Below, one piece after another: positions 33,083 to 37,143 of a DNA stretch of 37,143 nucleotides. The translations under genes were made by a program, and so were the position numbers. Position 1 is the stretch's first letter. Each line of letters begins with the position of its first letter. The stretch spans positions 1-37,143 of the forward strand of contig JANXUB010000139.1 in the NCBI GenBank assembly GCA_025352105.1, written 5' to 3'. The notes under the pieces are model-generated. The model saw only the letters and a list, made by a program, of their open reading frames with translations. It did not search any database and was not told the origin of the DNA. The stretch comes from Burkholderiales bacterium (lineage in GTDB: Bacteria > Pseudomonadota > Gammaproteobacteria > Burkholderiales > Casimicrobiaceae).

Positions 33083-33997
33083 TTATTGCTCCTCGGGCCA
33101 GTACAAACGCATCGGATTGTCAACCAGCAATTTGCGTTGCAACTCCGTCGTGGTTGCGATGTGCGGAATGAAATCAACCAGCAGGCCGTCGTCCGGCATG
33201 TGATCTTTCAGGTTTGGATGCGGCCAGTCGGTGCCCCAGAGCACGCGGTCTGGGAACGTCTCGACGATGCGTTTGGCGAATGGGATCACATCGCGGTAGG
33301 CGTTCTGCTCACCACTAAGCGCTTTCGGGCCGGTCACTGAAAGTCGTTCCGGGCAACTCACCTTCGACCACACGTTTTTATGCTCGCGCATGAATTTTTC
33401 GAACAGCGCGAATTCGGGTCCATCAACGGGTTTCGTCACATCCGGTCGCCCCATGTGATCGACCACCACAGTCGTTGGCAGCGCCGTGAAAAAGTCCCAC
33501 AGCTCCGGCAAATCAACCGCTTCGAAATAAATCACCACATGCCAACCGAGCGGCGCGATACGTCGGGCGATCTCCAGCAATTCATCCTTCGGCGTGAAGT
33601 CAACAAGACGCTTGACGAAATTGAACCGTACGCCGCGAACACCCGCCGCGTGCATCGTCTGCAACTCGGCATCGGTGACCGCGCGCTTGACGGTGGCAAC
33701 GCCGCGCGCCTTGCCGTTGCTGTGAATGAGTGCATCGACCATCGCGCTGTTGTCAGCGCCGTGGCACGTGGCCTGCACGATGACATTTCGCGCAAAACCC
33801 AACTGATCGCGCAGCGCAAACAACTGCGCTTTCGACGCGTCGCAGGGCGTGTATTTACGTTCCGGCGCAAACGGAAATTCGTCACCTGGCCCGAACACAT
33901 GGCAATGAGCATCCACCGCGCCGGCGGGCACTTTGAAGCTGGGTTTCGACGGGCTGGCGTACCAGTCCATCCAGCCGGGTGTTTTTTCAAATTTCAT
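33083..33997 (-). CDS. ligI: 2-pyrone-4,6-dicarboxylate hydrolase (lactonase)
   Basis: 304 residues of the COG3618 amidohydrolase superfamily. VDAHCHVFGPGDEFPFAPER and TPCDASKAQLFALRD are the LigI N-terminal signature. VVDHMGRPD and LWGTDWPHPNL carry later active-site residues of the TIM barrel. It opens the pyrone ring formed by LigC to 4-oxalomesaconate. It corresponds to pmdD in the Comamonas order. Separated from the Bug gene by 187 nt, which could hold a second promoter; ligA follows without a gap. Confidence 0.95.
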   Translation of the reverse strand: MKFEKTPGWMDWYASPSKPSFKVPAGAVDAHCHVFGPGDEFPFAPERKYTPCDASKAQLFALRDQLGFARNVIVQATCHGADNSAMVDALIHSNGKARGVATVKRAVTDAELQTMHAAGVRGVRFNFVKRLVDFTPKDELLEIARRIAPLGWHVVIYFEAVDLPELWDFFTALPTTVVVDHMGRPDVTKPVDGPEFALFEKFMREHKNVWSKVSCPERLSVTGPKALSGEQNAYRDVIPFAKRIVETFPDRVLWGTDWPHPNLKDHMPDDGLLVDFIPHIATTTELQRKLLVDNPMRLYWPEEQ

Positions 33998-34184
33998 GTT
34001 GAGATTGATTATGAGTTGAGCGTTCGTTGCGTCGGATGAGTCAGGTTTTCTTCTGAGCAGCTTTTTGCTACTCGCCCCGTTTCATATGGGCTTAGATCGT
34101 AAATTTGTCGCATATCGATAATCGACCAAATCTGCTCTCTACCCTTATAAATACGTGGTTTACACAAAAAAGCTGTTGTCGTTT

Positions 34185-35195
34185 TTAGTCCGGCTTGATG
34201 TTGGCCTCACGCACGAGCTTTTCGTAGCGTGCGCGTTCCGAGCGGATCAGCGCACCGAACAGCTCGGCACTTCCCGCAATGACTTCGCCACCGACGCTCG
34301 CCATGCGCTCGCGCACTTCCGTCGATTGCAATGCTTTCTGCACTTCTGCGTGAAGTTGCGCAACGATCGGCTTGGGCGTTGCGGCGGGCGCGACAAATCC
34401 GTACCAGACCGACGCTTCAAAACCGGGGAAACCGGACTCGGCAATCGTCGGCACGTCCGGAAAGATTGCAGAGCGCGTTGGGCTCATCACAGCAAGCACT
34501 TTGAGCTTGCCGCTCTTCACATGCGGCTGCGCTTCCAGCGCGTTCACAGCAACCAGCGGAAGCTGCCCGCCAATCACGTCCGTAATCGCCGGTGCGCCGC
34601 CACGGTAGGGCACATGCATGAGCTTGATGCCCGCTGCGCGCGCGAAAAGTTCTACCGCGAGATGCGGCGTCGAACCGTTGCCCGGCGTGGCGAACGACAC
34701 CACACCCGGCTTCGCTTTCGCCGCAGCGATCAAGCTCGCGAGCGACGGATAACCCGCCTGTGCATTCACCGCGATCACCACTGGCACGCGGCCCACAAGC
34801 GACACGGGCACAAGATCACGCTCGGCATCAAAGGGCGCAGGTTGATACAGCGCCATGTTGGCCGCGAGCGCGTTCGCCGCGAGAAGCAAGGTGTAACCAT
34901 CGGGCGCAGCGTCAATGACCGAACGCACGGCGATATTGGTGCCTGCGCCCGGTTTGTTCTCGACGATGAACGCCTGCCCCAAGCTCCCAGCCAGACTTTG
35001 ACCGACCGTGCGCGCGACGATGTCGACCGCGCCGCCAGCAGCGTAGCCGACGACGATCTTGACTGGCTTGTTCGGGTAGGTTTGCGCGGCTACCGACGCA
35101 GGAAGCAGTCCGGCAAAGCACAACATCGTCGCGCCAATCGCGCCACCGAAGCTTTTCGAGAAACGTTGTCGTCGCAACGCCATGTATGTTTTCAT
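34185..35195 (-). CDS. Bug-family (TTT) substrate-binding protein within the lig operon
   Basis: 336 residues from ATG 35195; the frame continues to 35420 but overlaps ligK, and only here does the signal peptide (IGATMLCFAGLLPASVAAQ) sit at the N terminus. KIVVGYAAGGAVDIVARTV and AFIVENKPGAGTNIAVR are Bug hallmarks. The protein is periplasmic and binds a carboxylate ligand. Its place between ligK and ligI suggests it captures an aromatic or dicarboxylic acid related to the pathway. No membrane partner gene (TctA/TctB) is in the window, so it may use a distant transporter. Divergence from the Bug at 859-1857 is large. Confidence 0.9.
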   Translation of the reverse strand: MKTYMALRRQRFSKSFGGAIGATMLCFAGLLPASVAAQTYPNKPVKIVVGYAAGGAVDIVARTVGQSLAGSLGQAFIVENKPGAGTNIAVRSVIDAAPDGYTLLLAANALAANMALYQPAPFDAERDLVPVSLVGRVPVVIAVNAQAGYPSLASLIAAAKAKPGVVSFATPGNGSTPHLAVELFARAAGIKLMHVPYRGGAPAITDVIGGQLPLVAVNALEAQPHVKSGKLKVLAVMSPTRSAIFPDVPTIAESGFPGFEASVWYGFVAPAATPKPIVAQLHAEVQKALQSTEVRERMASVGGEVIAGSAELFGALIRSERARYEKLVREANIKPD

Positions 35196-35235
35196 CGTTG
35201 ATGTTTCTTGCGCGTTTGAAGATTGGATGTCGAAA

Positions 35236-35925
35236 CTAGTCAACGTAGGTAAGCCCAGCTTTTTCGAGCGGCTCACGCATCTTGTACATGTCAAGCCCGA
35301 GCACACCGGCAGCAAGCTTCGCGCGCTTCTCACCTTCAAACGATTCCCGCGCTTCGGCTGCATCGGCCACTTGTTGCGCGACTGCGGCGGGCACGACGAC
35401 CACACCATCAACGTCGGCAATCACCACGTCACCGGGGTTAACCAAAGCGCCTGCACAAACAACAGGGATATTGACCGAACCAAGCGTTGCCTTGACCGTG
35501 CCTTTTGAGCTGATCGCGCGACTGAACACCGGGAATGGCATCTCGCTCAAGTCCTTCACATCACGACAACCACCATCGATGATGAGGCCGCGCGCGCCAC
35601 GCGCTTTGAATGAGGTTGCCAGCAGGTCGCCAAAGAACCCGTCTTCGTTGTCCGTCGTGCATGCCGCAACGACCACGTCGCCCGGCTGCAATTGCTCGGC
35701 CGCTACGTGCATCATCCAGTTATCGCCGGGTTGCAAGAGCACGGTCACCGCGGTGCCGCACATTTTTGCGCCGGGATAGATCGGTCGCATATAGTTTTTC
35801 ATGAGACCAACACGGCCCATGGCTTCATGGATTGTGGCGACGCCGAAGCGCGAGAGTTTTTCCACCGCGGCCTTGTCCGCGCGGACGATGGTGCGCTTCA
35901 CGATTCCCAATTGAGTCATTGACAT
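35236..35925 (-). CDS. ligK: 4-carboxy-4-hydroxy-2-oxoadipate aldolase (RraA-like)
   Basis: 229 residues. The RraA/HMG-aldolase fold is shown by [43 protein letters not shown], and [14 protein letters not shown] with the Arg/Asp that bind substrate and metal. [16 protein letters not shown] is the family end signature. The divalent-metal class II aldolase splits CHA into pyruvate and oxaloacetate, the last step of the pathway. Equivalent to pmdF/proA. ligJ ends 2 nt before its ATG. Confidence 0.95.
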   Translation of the reverse strand: MSMTQLGIVKRTIVRADKAAVEKLSRFGVATIHEAMGRVGLMKNYMRPIYPGAKMCGTAVTVLLQPGDNWMMHVAAEQLQPGDVVVAACTTDNEDGFFGDLLATSFKARGARGLIIDGGCRDVKDLSEMPFPVFSRAISSKGTVKATLGSVNIPVVCAGALVNPGDVVIADVDGVVVVPAAVAQQVADAAEARESFEGEKRAKLAAGVLGLDMYKMREPLEKAGLTYVD

Positions 35926-35927
35926 GA

Positions 35928-36956
35928 TTATTTGCCCTTTGCTTTTAGTGCGGTATCGAGGCGCGAAAAAACGCGTCGCGCGTTGCCTTCAAAAATCGCG
36001 TGGCGATCATCGGCGGAAATATTCTTTGCACCATCAACGTAGCGTTTGGTGTCGTCAAAATAATGGCCCGTGTACGGGTCAATGCCGCGCACTGCGCCGA
36101 TCATCTCAGACGCGAAGAGAATGTTTTTGACCGGGATCACGGTGGCGAGCAAATCGATGCCCGGCTGGTGATACACGCAGGTATCGAAGAACACATTGTT
36201 CAACAAATGATCGTTCAAACTCGGCTTCTTCATCATGTCCGCCAACCCACGGAAGCGGCCCCAGTGATAGGGCGCAGCGCCACCACCATGCGGAATCAAA
36301 AATTTAAGCGTCGGGAAGTCCTTGAACAAATTGCCTTCAAGCAGCTGCATGAAGGCCGTCGTGTCGGCGTTCAGGTAATGCGCGCCCGTTGTGTGAAAAC
36401 AGGCGTTGCAGCTGGTGCTCACATGCACCATCGCAGGCAGATCGTACTCCACCATTTTTTCGTAAATGGGATACCAGTGCCTGTCGGTCAAGGGCGGTGA
36501 CGTCCAATGTCCGCCTGAAGGATCGGGATTCAAATTGATGCCCACATTACCGTATTCCTTCACGCACTTTTCAAGCTCGGGAATGCAGGTTTTCGGGTCG
36601 ACGCCGGGACTTTGCGGCAGCATCGCAGCGGGCACAAAACTGTCGGGGAAGAGCTGGCTCACGCGATAGCAAAGCTCATTGCAAATCGCAGCCCACGTCG
36701 CCGACACGTTGAAGTCGCCGATGTGATGCGCCATAAAACTTGCGCGCGGTGAAAAGATCGTGAGATCGCTTCCGCGCTCGTTCATGAGCTTCAACTGATT
36801 CGCGATGATTGATTCGCGCAACTCGTCGTCGCTGATTTTCAGCTCGCTGACTTTCGGCATCATCGCCGGGTCTTTGATGCCCGCGATTTGACGGTTGCGC
36901 CAGTCTTCCAGCGCTTTCGGGGCCGTGGTGTAGTGGCCGTGGCAGTCTATGATCAT
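35928..36956 (-). CDS. ligJ: 4-oxalomesaconate hydratase
   Basis: 342 residues from ATG 36956 (AGAGGA 9 nt upstream; the frame opens at 36992). [20 protein letters not shown] is the typical LigJ start with the metal-binding H-x-[22 protein letters not shown] and [19 protein letters not shown] are further amidohydrolase-superfamily segments of this hydratase. It adds water to 4-oxalomesaconate to give 4-carboxy-4-hydroxy-2-oxoadipate for LigK. It is the first lig gene visible, so the operon promoter should lie at or beyond 36957-37143. Confidence 0.95.
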   Translation of the reverse strand: MIIDCHGHYTTAPKALEDWRNRQIAGIKDPAMMPKVSELKISDDELRESIIANQLKLMNERGSDLTIFSPRASFMAHHIGDFNVSATWAAICNELCYRVSQLFPDSFVPAAMLPQSPGVDPKTCIPELEKCVKEYGNVGINLNPDPSGGHWTSPPLTDRHWYPIYEKMVEYDLPAMVHVSTSCNACFHTTGAHYLNADTTAFMQLLEGNLFKDFPTLKFLIPHGGGAAPYHWGRFRGLADMMKKPSLNDHLLNNVFFDTCVYHQPGIDLLATVIPVKNILFASEMIGAVRGIDPYTGHYFDDTKRYVDGAKNISADDRHAIFEGNARRVFSRLDTALKAKGK

Positions 36957-37066
36957 TTTTTTAGTGTCCTCTTTGTATTGTTGTCGGCTCAATCGTGTGG
37001 TGCAGTAGATACCGTCTTAAAAAGCAAGCAAATAAAGTGAACATTTCGCGAGCTGCCCGACTTGCG

Positions 37067-37120
37067 CACAGGGGCAGCCGAAACGTGCTTTTTAGGGGGA
37101 AGCTTTCGGCTGCCCCTGTG
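37067..37120. promoter_or_regulatory. 17-bp inverted repeat upstream of the lig operon
   Basis: CACAGGGGCAGCCGAAA (37067-37083) and its perfect reverse complement (37104-37120) are separated by 20 nt that add a GCTT/AAGC pair. It has no T run, so a terminator is doubtful. It lies 111 nt upstream of ligJ and may be an operator, a hairpin attenuator or the end of an unseen neighbouring gene. Confidence 0.6.
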
Positions 37121-37143
37121 GACAAGTCTACGTTGGCGCGCTT

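Noticed and set aside
34155..35201. 348-residue plus-strand frame
   Set aside because: Antisense shadow of the Bug receptor gene; Arg/His-rich and without start signals.

Overview
The window looks like a chromosome segment of a betaproteobacterium, probably Burkholderiales-like. This rests on two Bug-type (TTT) solute receptors, the betaproteobacterial pepA/lptFG and rplU-rpmA-ispB neighbourhoods, and a Comamonas/pmd-style protocatechuate 4,5-cleavage operon. No rRNA, CRISPR array or prophage is visible.

Layout. 1-3.1 kb: the tail of an IS110-type transposase, an SSAT-like acetyltransferase, an orphan Bug receptor and an LD-carboxypeptidase. 3.1-11.1 kb: housekeeping genes valS, an unknown Ala/Pro-rich protein, holC and pepA (all minus), facing the divergent pair lptF-lptG. 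11.3-28.1 kb: an accessory block of an ECF sigma factor, a transmembrane Ser/Thr kinase with a TPR-like sensor half, and nine predicted secreted or envelope proteins. These include an outer-membrane-barrel candidate, an ASH/choice-of-anchor-D protein, a helix-hairpin-helix protein, a DUF1566-type protein and a duplicated WxxW-like protein. 28.3-30.7 kb: rpmA and an unusually long rplU (minus), ispB, and tRNA-Pro(CGG). 30.8-37.0 kb: a minus-strand operon ligJ-ligK-bug-ligI-ligA-ligB-ligC.

The main discovery candidate is a local ECF regulon. Six sites share the geometry TGGCCG-N17-CGTTTGA (one with a diverged -10), each with exactly the same spacing. They lie before the kinase gene, before a predicted ~100-nt terminated RNA, before the barrel/ASH pair, before the small Cys-rich/HhH pair, before the divergent secreted protein at 25909-26760, and before the WxxW-like protein. 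None lies before a housekeeping gene or the sigma gene itself. The sigma factor has Ala-Thr-Glu-Ser where the acidic region-2.2 motif of ordinary ECFs sits, as in sigma factors activated by threonine phosphorylation. I infer a kinase -> ECF sigma -> surface/secretome circuit in which the kinase is also a target, giving positive feedback.

Other structure: a dispersed two-hairpin repeat (three full copies plus single hairpins) between the secreted-protein genes; a GC-rich palindromic repeat translated in frame at the N terminus of the LD-carboxypeptidase; and a run of nine G inside the HhH protein gene that could make it phase-variable.
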